A stretch of 11,965 nt of DNA, from NCBI GenBank assembly GCA_900555225.1, contig USKL01000022.1, positions 1 to 11,965 of the forward strand, written 5' to 3'. Positions 1-7,006 of this stretch are shown here, in pieces. The stretch is from an uncultured Collinsella sp. (GTDB lineage Bacteria > Actinomycetota > Coriobacteriia > Coriobacteriales > Coriobacteriaceae). How positions within the stretch are numbered: the stretch's first letter is position 1; each line of letters opens with the position of its first letter. The position numbers and the translations under genes are program-made. Below the pieces are notes generated by a model that had not been told where the DNA came from, ran no database searches, and was given only the letters and a program-made list of their open reading frames with translations.

Positions 1-912
1 ACCGTACACAATACCTTTCTTTCCGGTCAGTGTGCCATCCAGGAAGTTACCGGCATAAATCTGAATGCCCGGTTCGTTGGTATAGACATCAAGCACAATA
101 CCCGTTGAGGGAGATTCGAGGGTGGCACACGGGTGGGTGATGTCACCCTTCGTATTGAGTACCCAGTTGTGGTCATAGCCCTTGCCGTTCTTCAACTGCT
201 CAAAGTCATTGTCGATACGGGCGCCAACAGCAGTAGGAGTGCGGAAATCCATATCCGTACCTTCTACGGAAACAATCTCACCGGTAGTCATGAAGGTACT
301 GTCCACGGGGGTATAAGCATCTGCATCGATAGTGAGCAGATAATCCGAATTGGACTTGGAGGGGTCACCGTCCAGGTTAAAGTAAGAATGGTTCGTCATA
401 TTGACAACAGTGGTACGGTCTGTTTCGGCACTGTAACGAATGTCGATGGCATCGTCATCTGTCAGCGAGAAAGTGACCTTGCAGGTCAGGTTACCCGGGA
501 AGCCCTCCTCTCCGTCTTTCGACAGATAAGTCAGTTCCAAAACCTGATTACTCAACTGGCGGGCATCGAACACTTGATATTGGTATCCCTTGGGACCTCC
601 ATGCAGGCAATGACCGTAATTGTTGCGCGGCAGCTGATACTCTACCCCATCCACTGTAATCTTACCCTGATTGATACGGTTGGCATAACGTCCGATGGTA
701 GCGCCGAAATCCGAAGGGAACTTGATGTAGTCCTGAATGGAATCGAAGCCCAGCACCACATCGCGCACGTTGCCGGGAATGTCGGGCACATCGATACCCA
801 GCACGGTGGCGCCATAGTCCATAATGCGAACGCAGATCTCGGGCCCGTTGAGGGTGTAACGATGAACGGGGGTACCGCACGGCGCGGTGCCGAAAAGCTC
901 GGAAGTGATCAT
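1..912 (-). CDS. galM: Aldose 1-epimerase (galactose mutarotase), N-terminal 304 residues, 3' end off the left edge
   Basis: The enzyme interconverts alpha and beta anomers of galactose or glucose in the cytoplasm and feeds the Leloir pathway. The minus frame is open without a stop from ATG at 912 to the window edge. Seen in the translation: GRYANRI (residues 74-80, substrate Arg75), CLHGG with His104, TNHSYFNLDGD with His175, and GYDHNW with Asp247. These match the Arg, His, His and Asp positions of the GalM active site. The catalytic base Glu, expected near residue 305-315, lies outside the window. An AGGAA ribosome site sits about six bases before the ATG. The first ~80 codons are GC-rich (58-67% in samples) and the rest is near 48-50%, unlike the neighbouring sugar genes, which could reflect transfer or a mosaic gene. 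It diverges from the DeoR gene at 1119. Family assignment is firm; the sugar preference is inferred. Confidence 0.93.
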   Translation of the reverse strand, partial: MITSELFGTAPCGTPVHRYTLNGPEICVRIMDYGATVLGIDVPDIPGNVRDVVLGFDSIQDYIKFPSDFGATIGRYANRINQGKITVDGVEYQLPRNNYGHCLHGGPKGYQYQVFDARQLSNQVLELTYLSKDGEEGFPGNLTCKVTFSLTDDDAIDIRYSAETDRTTVVNMTNHSYFNLDGDPSKSNSDYLLTIDADAYTPVDSTFMTTGEIVSVEGTDMDFRTPTAVGARIDNDFEQLKNGKGYDHNWVLNTKGDITHPCATLESPSTGIVLDVYTNEPGIQIYAGNFLDGTLTGKKGIVYG

Positions 913-964
913 TTGGTTCCTAACATCGAGGTATTTCCGACAAACTGTAGCGCGAACAGGCGAG

Positions 965-995
965 ATTATCACTACACCCCACTAAAGCATGGGGT
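965..995 (-). promoter_or_regulatory. Candidate galM -10 box and overlapping inverted repeat in the galM/deoR divergent region
   Basis: On the minus strand GATAAT (970-965) could be the -10 box, placing the start of transcription near 958 and a ~45-base leader before galM. No good -35 box sits at the usual distance. Just upstream lies the inverted repeat ACCCCA (976-981) / TGGGGT (990-995) with an 8-base centre. A palindrome of this size between two divergent promoters would suit a repressor, the adjacent DeoR protein being the obvious candidate. It could also fold as a short hairpin followed by ATTTTT on the plus strand, but a terminator there would have no upstream plus-strand gene to serve. 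Confidence 0.35.
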
Positions 996-1057
996 ATTTT
1001 TCTCAAAAAAGTGATGATTGGAGCTGTGCGGGCATTCATTTTTGACGCGCACGAGTC

Positions 1058-1066
1058 TGATACAAT
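1058..1066 (+). promoter_or_regulatory. Extended -10 promoter of the DeoR-family gene
   Basis: TGA followed by TACAAT (1061-1066) forms an extended -10 element (TGn plus a five-of-six match to TATAAT). A TTGACG at 1042-1047 is too close to be a standard -35 box, so the extended -10 probably dominates. Transcription would begin near 1073, about 45 bases before the GTG start at 1119. Confidence 0.5.
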
Positions 1067-1118
1067 TTGTTCGTTACTGTTTGAATGATATGCGCGCAAA
1101 GAACGGCGAGGATTCATC

Positions 1119-1883
1119 GTGATTAAGGCAGAGCGACAGGATAGGGTTCGTCAGCTGCTCGAAGAGCAGGGCACGGTCTCGGTCAAGGAGATTTCGGATG
1201 CACTGGGCGTCTCGGATATGACGATTCGTCGTGACCTTGAGGAGCTTGCGAGCCTGGGCGAGATCGAGCGCGTGCACGGCGGCGCCCGCAGTGCACAGGG
1301 CCGTCCCCACGCTATGTTGCGCCACGAGTACTCGCACAGCGAAAAGCGTACCAAGCATGCCGAGGAAAAGCTGCAGATTGCGCGCCGTGCTGTGGAGCTT
1401 ATCGAGGAAGGCTCGACCATCTTTTTGGGCACGGGCACCACGGTTGAGCAGATGGCCTCGATGCTGCCGGCGTTTCGCCTGCGCATTGTGACCAATTCGC
1501 TTTCGGTGTTTAACCTGCTCGAGGCGCGCGAAGACTGCGACCTGTGCCTCGTGGGCGGTATGTACCGTCGCCGCACCGCCGCTTTTGTGGGGCCAACGGC
1601 CGAGGATACTCTGCGTGCGTTGGGTATCGATGCGGCGTTTATCGGCGCCAACGGCATTCTGGATGGCGACGTGTCTACGTCTAATATGGATGAGGGTCGT
1701 ATCCAGCAGCTCGCCTTTAGCAAGGCCGACTCGCGCTATCTGATCGCCGACTCCAGCAAGATCGGCAAGCGCGACTTCTACACCTTCTGCCGCTTGGACA
1801 ATTTGGACGCCGTGGTGTGCGAGCCGGGTATCGCCGCCGAGGATCGTGTCGCCATCGAGGAACACACGCAGGTCATTTGCTAG
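1119..1883 (+). CDS. DeoR/GlpR-family transcriptional repressor (sugar metabolism)
   Basis: This is a 254-residue DNA-binding regulator of the DeoR family, usual length for it. Residues ~1-57 form the N-terminal winged helix-turn-helix, with the signature DMTIRRDLEEL (33-43) and the HGGA wing. Residues ~75-235 are the DeoRC sugar-phosphate sensor domain, with the family's GTGTT loop, IVTNS, LVGG, FVGP, IGANG and IADSSK motifs. Such proteins normally release DNA on binding a phosphorylated sugar. The start is GTG at 1119, preceded by GAGGA six bases upstream; an earlier ATG at 1085 runs into a stop. It is divergent from galM, so control of galM and of itself is the simplest inference. The actual effector and regulon cannot be read from the sequence. 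Base composition (~62% GC in a sample) fits the host. Confidence 0.93.
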   Translation: MIKAERQDRVRQLLEEQGTVSVKEISDALGVSDMTIRRDLEELASLGEIERVHGGARSAQGRPHAMLRHEYSHSEKRTKHAEEKLQIARRAVELIEEGSTIFLGTGTTVEQMASMLPAFRLRIVTNSLSVFNLLEAREDCDLCLVGGMYRRRTAAFVGPTAEDTLRALGIDAAFIGANGILDGDVSTSNMDEGRIQQLAFSKADSRYLIADSSKIGKRDFYTFCRLDNLDAVVCEPGIAAEDRVAIEEHTQVIC

Positions 1884-1905
1884 CTAGCGCTGCAAGCGAT
1901 ACATC

Positions 1906-1928
1906 TGCCCCCTGCCGGCGCGGGGGTA
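1906..1928. terminator. GC hairpin between convergent deoR-type and fic genes
   Basis: CCCCC (1908-1912) pairs with GGGGG (1922-1926) around a 9-base centre, and the stem can be lengthened slightly by flanking G-U and T-A pairs. It lies 25 bases after the DeoR stop and 63 bases beyond the Fic stop. The T-run is poor on both strands (GCTTTAC on plus), so termination is plausible but weak. Confidence 0.4.
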
Positions 1929-1990
1929 CCGCTTTACAATGACGCGTAAATAACTTTGGGCAACAAGGATGAGGCTATTCTGAGATATGA

Positions 1991-3223
1991 CTAGACTCCG
2001 TATCTCGTCTTTATGTCCCTTGAGAATGAATCGTAGTCTTCATAGAGCCCTTCTCTGCTTTCATCCTCGGCGTGGTTTACACGTTCAAGGAGCTTATCCT
2101 TTGAAGCCTCTTTTGTTATTGCGGCCTCGCCATTGGGTATTGTGGCTTGCAAGAATAGTTCTAGAGCATGGACGTCTTTGAGTATGTAGCCCGTCGAACG
2201 ACCCGCTCCTGTTTTTTCGATTGCGCTGCAACTAACAAGCTGGCCGAGGGTTCGTTTAACGGTTACCTCGCTGATATCGGGGCAGCTGGACCGGATGTCG
2301 GATTTCTTAATGACGCCGGGTCTCTGTTGAAATAGAACAGCGATGCGCGCTTGCTTCGACATGGGACGAGTGCTTGATTCAATTAAGGTACGCTGCTCGA
2401 GCTGTCGGTAGGCGGCCAGGGTTGTTCCGAGCATGAAACGGATAAAGGGTACTTCGGTGTTTTGATTTTCATTCCATCCAGTGGAGCTTGCAGCGAGGGC
2501 GTTGTAGTAAAGCGCTTTGTTGTCTTCAATAAGTCGTTCGATGCTGATGTAACGCGCAACATCGTATCCAGTCTTTTCGAGCAGCAGCGTTGTAAGGAGC
2601 CGGCTCATCCTGCCATTGCCATCGTTGAAGGGATGAATGCTAACAAAATCGAAGATAAAGCGGAGCGATATAAGGAGGGGATCGCAAACTTGGCGAGATA
2701 AAGCATCGTTGAGGGACTGGCAGGCTTCTTTAATAAGTCCCGGGGTTGCTAGAGCCGAAGGGGGCCTAAAGCGCACAAATCGATTACCTTGATCGTCAAT
2801 GGAGACGATTTCGTTATCGCCATCTTTCCAATGGCCTCCATACGAGATTGCCGTGTGCGCCATGAGGTCACGATGCAACTGCAGAATGACCGATGGCGTT
2901 ACGGGAATGGAATCGTGTTGCTCGTGAATAAGCGACAGCACATCTCGGTATCCAGCGATTTCTTCCTCTGCGCGGGAGCTTGGCTTGGCGGAATACGCCA
3001 TGATCGCTTTGAGTCTTTTTTGGGTGGTAACAATTCCTTCAAGTCCGTTGGAGGATCGGGTGCTTTGGATCTTAGCCTCCTCCATTAGGGACGATAGAAG
3101 CTCGGGTTTGACTTGACTCAGAGCAAGCTGACGGCCTTTATGCTCGCGTATCGAGAGGAGGAGGTTGGTGATTGGAGTTGCTTCGAGTTCCGCTGGGACT
3201 GTGGTGTAATCGAACTGGCGCAT
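1991..3223 (-). CDS. Fic-domain protein (probable AMP-transferase) with N-terminal inhibitory motif and C-terminal winged-helix region
   Basis: This 410-residue protein carries a canonical Fic catalytic loop, HPFNDGNGRMSR, with His197, Asp201, Asn203 and Arg205. That loop transfers AMP (or another nucleotide group) from a nucleotide to a hydroxyl on a target protein. Residues ~1-110 match the Fic N-terminal domain. Within it S58-N-G-L-E62-G63 fits the (S/T)xxxE(G/N) inhibitory helix, in which the Glu blocks productive ATP binding, so the enzyme is probably self-inhibited. Residues ~286-350 look like a winged helix-turn-helix, common in this Fic subtype and suggestive of DNA binding. The ATG at 3223 is preceded by AAAGGAG four bases upstream. 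The gene is monocistronic and convergent with the DeoR gene. GC in samples is about 43-53%, well below its neighbours, hinting at acquisition by transfer. Its target is unknown. A class II Fic role in stress or phage response is possible but nothing here shows it. Confidence 0.92.
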   Translation of the reverse strand: MRQFDYTTVPAELEATPITNLLLSIREHKGRQLALSQVKPELLSSLMEEAKIQSTRSSNGLEGIVTTQKRLKAIMAYSAKPSSRAEEEIAGYRDVLSLIHEQHDSIPVTPSVILQLHRDLMAHTAISYGGHWKDGDNEIVSIDDQGNRFVRFRPPSALATPGLIKEACQSLNDALSRQVCDPLLISLRFIFDFVSIHPFNDGNGRMSRLLTTLLLEKTGYDVARYISIERLIEDNKALYYNALAASSTGWNENQNTEVPFIRFMLGTTLAAYRQLEQRTLIESSTRPMSKQARIAVLFQQRPGVIKKSDIRSSCPDISEVTVKRTLGQLVSCSAIEKTGAGRSTGYILKDVHALELFLQATIPNGEAAITKEASKDKLLERVNHAEDESREGLYEDYDSFSRDIKTRYGV

Positions 3224-3231
3224 GCGGCTCC

Positions 3232-3306
3232 TTTCGGTATCACGAACATACTTTCGATATCATAATACCATTAAATGATACCGAAAGTATGTTCGTGATA
3301 CCGAAA
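3232..3306. promoter_or_regulatory. Four-site inverted/direct repeat operator in front of the Fic gene
   Basis: Two 32-base arms (3232-3263 and 3275-3306) are inverted repeats with one mismatch around an 11-base centre. Each arm holds two direct copies of an 11-mer, TTTCGGTATCA, 20 bases apart: 3232-3242 and 3252-3262 (the latter with one change, TTTCGATATCA). The right arm has the complement TGATACCGAAA at 3276-3286 and 3296-3306. The 20-base period equals about two helical turns, so bound proteins would sit on one face. The site nearest the gene abuts the AAAGGAG ribosome site. The layout suggests autoregulation, possibly by the Fic protein's own winged helix. As RNA, the arms could also form a long hairpin. 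Confidence 0.75.
3262..3267 (-). promoter_or_regulatory. Candidate -10 box of the Fic gene promoter
   Basis: On the minus strand TATTAT lies in the AT-rich centre of the inverted repeat, about 40 bases before the Fic ATG. No clear -35 box is seen; a TTTCGG half-site lies upstream at roughly the right distance. A promoter here would be flanked on both sides by the repeat sites and easily blocked by a protein bound to them. Confidence 0.35.
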
Positions 3307-3354
3307 ACTGGAAACCATGGTTCATAACTGCTTGGAAAGTTCGGATTTGACTAT

Positions 3355-3503
3355 CTTATTGTCTTGATCTGTAACAGTTAGACGGTTAAAAGTGGGCTAC
3401 GTGTTACAGATTGAGATCTTTCAGCCCTGGTCGCCCGTTCGTCTAAATCTATAACAGTTAGGATTGAAAATCCCTGCTAGATGTTACAGATCGAGATAAA
3501 CGG
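3355..3503. repeat. ~150-bp palindromic intergenic repeat, copy A (two tandem hairpin units)
   Basis: The stretch holds two hairpin units with an 80-base period. Unit 1 (about 3362-3416) has CTGTAACA (3369-3376) pairing with TGTTACAG (3402-3409). Unit 2 (about 3442-3496) has CTATAACA pairing with TGTTACAG (3482-3489). In each unit TAG on the left and CTA on the right extend the stem across a one-base mismatch. The outer ends form imperfect terminal inverted repeats (17 of 22 positions). A closely similar element lies at 9900-10049, with the same order of units and similar loops. No reading frame of note is inside. It resembles a non-autonomous mobile element (MITE- or BIME-like) or a conserved structured RNA. 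The rest of the 3224-3590 gap holds the Fic operator and the terminator at 3519-3566. Confidence 0.8.
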
Positions 3504-3518
3504 TCCGCACGGGCTCAC

Positions 3519-3566
3519 CAAAAACAAAAAGACCGCATGCGAACCCGTGGAGGGATTCGCATGCGG
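3519..3566 (-). terminator. Strong intrinsic terminator of the PTS/glycosidase cluster
   Basis: Read on the minus strand, an 11-bp perfect stem (CCGCATGCGAA at 3566-3556 with TTCGCATGCGG at 3543-3533, 12-base loop) is followed by TCTTTTTGTTTTTGG. It begins 25 bases after the GH1 stop at 3591. The stem plus U-tract make it a textbook intrinsic terminator. Confidence 0.93.
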
Positions 3567-3590
3567 CCGACAGGGGGTATGCGGCAAAAG

Positions 3591-5012
3591 TTAGGCCATA
3601 AGCAGGCCGGTCTCCGCGACGTTCTTGTACCAGTACGCGCTCGCCTTGGGATAGCGCTTCTGGGTCTCAAAGTCGATGTAGAACAGGCCATAGCGCTTGT
3701 TATAGCCGTTGGTCCAGGAGAACTGGTCCTGCAGCGACCACACAAAGTAACCGTCGACGTTTACGCCGCCGTCGATTGCCTTGAGGATCCATGCGAGATG
3801 CTGACGCATGTAGTCGATGCGAGGGGCGTCATCGATAAAGCCGTCCTCAAAGTCGTCCTTATAGCCCATGCCGTTCTCGGTGATGTAAATCTTCTTGTAG
3901 TTGGGGTAATCGTTCTTAATGCGCAGCAGCAGGTCGTACAGGCCCTCGGGATAGATGATCCAGTCCCAATCGGTGGTGGGTACGCCTTCACGCACGCATG
4001 ACTCGCCCACGCCCTTGAGGAACCAGCGCGAGGAGCCCTTGTCGCCGGTGCCATTGTGGTTGATGTCGTTTTCGCCCTCGGCGGCACGCAGGAACTGACA
4101 CTTGTAGGTGTTGACGCCCAGGCAATCGTTGTAGGGGAGCGCGGCGGTCAGCGCAGCGATGTCCTCGTCACGAACGTCGAGCTCGCCGCCGGCGATATGG
4201 GCCAGCTTGGTCGCAGCCTCCATGGTGTCGGCTGCATAGTGGCCGCGGAAGGTGGCGTCGAGCACCCAGCGGTTGTTGATGACGTCGGCCATGCGAGCTG
4301 CCTCGCAGTCGGCAGCGCTGTTGGGATCGAGGGGATACTTGGGCTCCAGGTTCTGGACAATGCCGATCTCGCCCTCAAAGCCGCCCTCATGGAAGGCGAC
4401 GACGGCCTTGGCGTGGGCCACCATCATGTTGTGCATGAGCTGGAAGGCCTTGTCCAGGCGATACTTCTCGCCGTGCGGCCAGTTGCCAACGATAAAGCTG
4501 CCCTCAGCGGTCGCGGGAATCTCGTTAAAGGTGAACCAGTGCTTGACCTCGGTGAACTCGGCAAAGCAGAACTTGGCGTACTCGACAAAGGCGTCGATCG
4601 TCGTGCGCGTCAGGAAACCCTCGCCGCCGTTCTGGTAAAAGGCCTCGGGCGTATCGAAGTGATCGAGCGTGACATAGGGGATAACGCCGGCTTTATTGCA
4701 GGTGGCAAAGAGCTCGTGATAGAAGGCAACACCCTCGGGGTTAATCTCACCAGTGCCGCTGGGGAAGATGCGGCTCCAAGCGATGGAGACGCGGATACCG
4801 TTGATGCCGAAGCGCTGGCACAGGTCGATATCGACCGGGTACTTGTTGTAGAAATCGCTTGCGGGATCGGGGGAGAAGCGACCCTGAGCAGCCAGGAAAT
4901 CGTCCCAGGGCACTTTGCCCTTGCCGTGCGTACGGGTCTCGCCCTCAACCTGGTAAGCAGCGGTGGCGCCGCCAAACACAAAGCCGTCGGGGAACTGCAT
5001 GGGGTTGGTCAT
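3591..5012 (-). CDS. GH1 6-phospho-beta-glycosidase (LacG-like), distal gene of the cluster
   Basis: This 473-residue cytoplasmic enzyme hydrolyses a 6-phosphorylated beta-disaccharide delivered by the PTS, releasing a hexose 6-phosphate. The GH1 acid/base is Glu164 in TFNEI and the nucleophile is Glu379 in YITENGMG. Ser432, Lys439 and Tyr441 in FSWTNGYNKRYG are the phosphate-binding triad of 6-phospho-glycosidases. The spacings (164 to 379 to 432) equal those of lactococcal LacG (160, 375, 428), and PTTDWDWIIYPEGLYD is LacG-like. That favours 6-phospho-beta-galactosidase activity, but 6-phospho-glucosides cannot be excluded. The ATG has AAAGGA six bases upstream. It lies 75 bases downstream of EIICB and is followed by the terminator at 3519-3566. 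The stretch around residues 128-137 (NGGEGFLTRT) differs from the NGDFLNRE form usual in LacG. It is closer to the enzyme at 10159-11598 than to the one at 7070-8518. Confidence 0.95.
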   Translation of the reverse strand: MTNPMQFPDGFVFGGATAAYQVEGETRTHGKGKVPWDDFLAAQGRFSPDPASDFYNKYPVDIDLCQRFGINGIRVSIAWSRIFPSGTGEINPEGVAFYHELFATCNKAGVIPYVTLDHFDTPEAFYQNGGEGFLTRTTIDAFVEYAKFCFAEFTEVKHWFTFNEIPATAEGSFIVGNWPHGEKYRLDKAFQLMHNMMVAHAKAVVAFHEGGFEGEIGIVQNLEPKYPLDPNSAADCEAARMADVINNRWVLDATFRGHYAADTMEAATKLAHIAGGELDVRDEDIAALTAALPYNDCLGVNTYKCQFLRAAEGENDINHNGTGDKGSSRWFLKGVGESCVREGVPTTDWDWIIYPEGLYDLLLRIKNDYPNYKKIYITENGMGYKDDFEDGFIDDAPRIDYMRQHLAWILKAIDGGVNVDGYFVWSLQDQFSWTNGYNKRYGLFYIDFETQKRYPKASAYWYKNVAETGLLMA

Positions 5013-5046
5013 GAGTCATCCTTTCTGTGGGATACGAATAGGGAGA

Positions 5047-5073
5047 GGTGCCCGAACCGGGAATCCGGGCACC
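5047..5073 (-). other. Intercistronic hairpin between EIICB and GH1 gene
   Basis: GGTGCCCG (5047-5054) pairs with CGGGCACC (5066-5073), 8 bp around an 11-base loop, in the 75-base gap. No U-run follows on the minus strand, so it is more likely an mRNA-stabilising or processing element, or a partial attenuator, than a terminator. Confidence 0.6.
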
Positions 5074-5087
5074 AACAGAGGGAGGAA

Positions 5088-6893
5088 CTAGTCGAGGTTC
5101 TCGCGGAGCCACTTGATGGCGCCAGCGGGGTCGCGAGTAAGGTCGATATATTCCTTACCGCGGGGAGCGAGCAGCTTAATGCCCAGGCGATCGGTGTCGG
5201 CCTTCATGTCGTTGTAGTAGCTACGAACCTGCGGGGCGAGCACGATAACGTCGTACTGATCCATGATGGCAGTGTGCTGGCCATAGGCGCCTGCGGAGGA
5301 AGCGATGTTCTCTCCGGTCTGCGCAGCACCTTCCTTGATGGCGTTGGCGAGCATGGCAGAGGTGCCGGCGCCGGCGCACAGGACGAGGACCTTCAGACCA
5401 TCAACATCCTTCTTAGCGGATGCGTCGGCGGCGGGCTCGGGCTGATCGGCGACAGGCTTGCTGTCGGCGGCAGCGGCGGTCGGCTCGACGGAAGCGGCGG
5501 TCTGCTCGACAGCGGGCGCAGAGGTGCTGGCGGTGATGGTGGCAGCACCATCGGACTCGAGACCCAGCTCGGCGGCGCGCTCGGCCTCCTGGTCGCAGAG
5601 CAGCTTATCGTATGCCTTCAAGAACGGCAGGTAGATGATGGCGTCCAGCAAGATGATGATCGCGACAAATACCAGGGCGATAAGCTGGAAGTTTGTGGTA
5701 ATGAAGATGCCGATGGGGGCAGGGGTAGCCCAAGGCACCACGAAGGAGAAGCCGTTCATGCCCACGTTATCGATAAAGAACTTGGCAACACTCACGTTGA
5801 CGCAGCCGGCGGCAACAAAGGGGATGAGCATGTAGGGGTTAAGGATCATCGGCGCGCCAAAGAGCAGCGGCTCGTTGACAGCAAAGGCAACAGGAACAAT
5901 CGAGGCCTTACCGACGGCTTTGAGCTGCTTGGACTTCATAAAGAGAATCAGCAGAAGCGGCACGATGAACGTGGCGCCGGTGCCGCCGAGTTCGCCGATG
6001 TAGTTACCGAAGTTTTCGGTCAGGGCGAGGGCGGGGTGACCGCCGGCCTGCAGCGTGGCGAGGTTGGTGGTGATGTTGCCAAACAGCGCGGCGTTGAGGG
6101 CAGGCTTAACGACCGAGGGGCCGTGGATGCCCATGAACCAGAACAGCGGGATCATGAACCAGATGAGGGCGAGGCCGGCGTAGGAATCGGCGGCGGCGAA
6201 CAGCGGGCTCACCAGCGTGGAGATGACGTTGGCAAACGGGACGGCCAAGCAGGTGCGGCAGATAACGTCGATGACGGCGACAAACAGGATGGAGAAGCTG
6301 AAGGCGAAGATGTCGCGGAAGTTCTGGGCGATGGCGCCGGGGACTTCTTTGGGCAGCTTGATGGTGATGTCTCGCTTAATGCAGAAGGCATAGATGTTGA
6401 CCGTGGCAAATGCGGCGACAAAGGAGCTCAGCAGGCCCTTGGTGCCCATGTTGTCGGTAAAGAACACCGAGACATCGGCGCCGTCGATCTTGGCACTCGT
6501 CTGGGTAACGGCCAAGATGAGCATAGCGCACATGGCGGCGACCATGGTGCTCGTGGCGTTGATGGCCTTGCCGGCAGGCATGCGGCGGTTCTTGGAGCCG
6601 GTCAGCGCGCTTGCGGTGGTGCCGGCGACCATGATGCCCACGACGCCCATCGTGAAGTTGTAAACCTTGTTGCAGAAGTTCACGACGTCGACGTTCCACC
6701 AGTCGGGCAGCGTAAAGCCGCCGACCGTGGCGACAACGCCCGGCAGGGTCGAAATAAGCAGGAAGACAGAAGAAGACAGGATGATGGGCATTGCTGCCAA
6801 AAAGCCGTCTTTAATGGCCTGAAGGTAGATGTTCTTAGAGACCTTGTCGAAGTACGGCTGACCTTTCTCCAAGAACTTAACGATCGATTCCAT
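5088..6893 (-). CDS. PTS lactose/cellobiose-family permease EIICB (LacE-like fusion)
   Basis: This 601-residue membrane protein imports a sugar and phosphorylates it with phosphate passed from HPr via EIIA. Residues 1-~430 are the EIIC domain with about ten hydrophobic segments. The start (KGQPYFDKVSKNIYLQAIKDG, 10-30) is typical of the Lac family. GIHGP (256-260, His257) and NEPLLFGAP (340-348, Glu341) are the conserved substrate-site motifs. Residues ~435-498 are an Ala/Pro/Glu-rich linker. Residues ~500-601 are the EIIB domain, whose phosphocysteine is Cys506 in VLVLCAGAGTS. The order EIIC-EIIB in one chain is that of LacE; cellobiose systems usually have separate chains. AGAGGAG lies eight bases before the ATG. 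It sits between two GH1 genes in the same orientation, so phospho-disaccharide import is the natural role. No EIIA partner is encoded in the window. Substrate (lactose, cellobiose or other) is not decidable from sequence alone. Confidence 0.95.
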   Translation of the reverse strand: MESIVKFLEKGQPYFDKVSKNIYLQAIKDGFLAAMPIILSSSVFLLISTLPGVVATVGGFTLPDWWNVDVVNFCNKVYNFTMGVVGIMVAGTTASALTGSKNRRMPAGKAINATSTMVAAMCAMLILAVTQTSAKIDGADVSVFFTDNMGTKGLLSSFVAAFATVNIYAFCIKRDITIKLPKEVPGAIAQNFRDIFAFSFSILFVAVIDVICRTCLAVPFANVISTLVSPLFAAADSYAGLALIWFMIPLFWFMGIHGPSVVKPALNAALFGNITTNLATLQAGGHPALALTENFGNYIGELGGTGATFIVPLLLILFMKSKQLKAVGKASIVPVAFAVNEPLLFGAPMILNPYMLIPFVAAGCVNVSVAKFFIDNVGMNGFSFVVPWATPAPIGIFITTNFQLIALVFVAIIILLDAIIYLPFLKAYDKLLCDQEAERAAELGLESDGAATITASTSAPAVEQTAASVEPTAAAADSKPVADQPEPAADASAKKDVDGLKVLVLCAGAGTSAMLANAIKEGAAQTGENIASSAGAYGQHTAIMDQYDVIVLAPQVRSYYNDMKADTDRLGIKLLAPRGKEYIDLTRDPAGAIKWLRENLD

Positions 6894-7006
6894 AGTTCAC
6901 GCTCCTCTTTGCATGAAATCTTAATGGCATGGACGTTGAAAACCTATATGGTCTCCCGCTTGCTAAAAGCCCGGGTGCAGGCGGGGTCGGTCCCAGGGGG
7001 AGAGAG

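Noticed and set aside
133..1014. A 293-codon plus-strand open frame over galM
   Set aside because: The minus strand reads as GalM with all expected active-site motifs; the plus frame has no ribosome site or recognisable domain.
3355..3503. Possible CRISPR array because of regularly spaced repeats
   Set aside because: Only two units per locus, each an inverted repeat with conserved loops rather than unique spacers, and no cas genes are nearby.
4655..4663. Asp117 in TLDHFD of the GH1 enzyme at 3591-5012, where its two paralogues have His
   Set aside because: The conserved substrate-contacting His of GH1 is the next residue (the H of HFD), which is kept. The changed position is variable in the family, so loss of activity is not implied.
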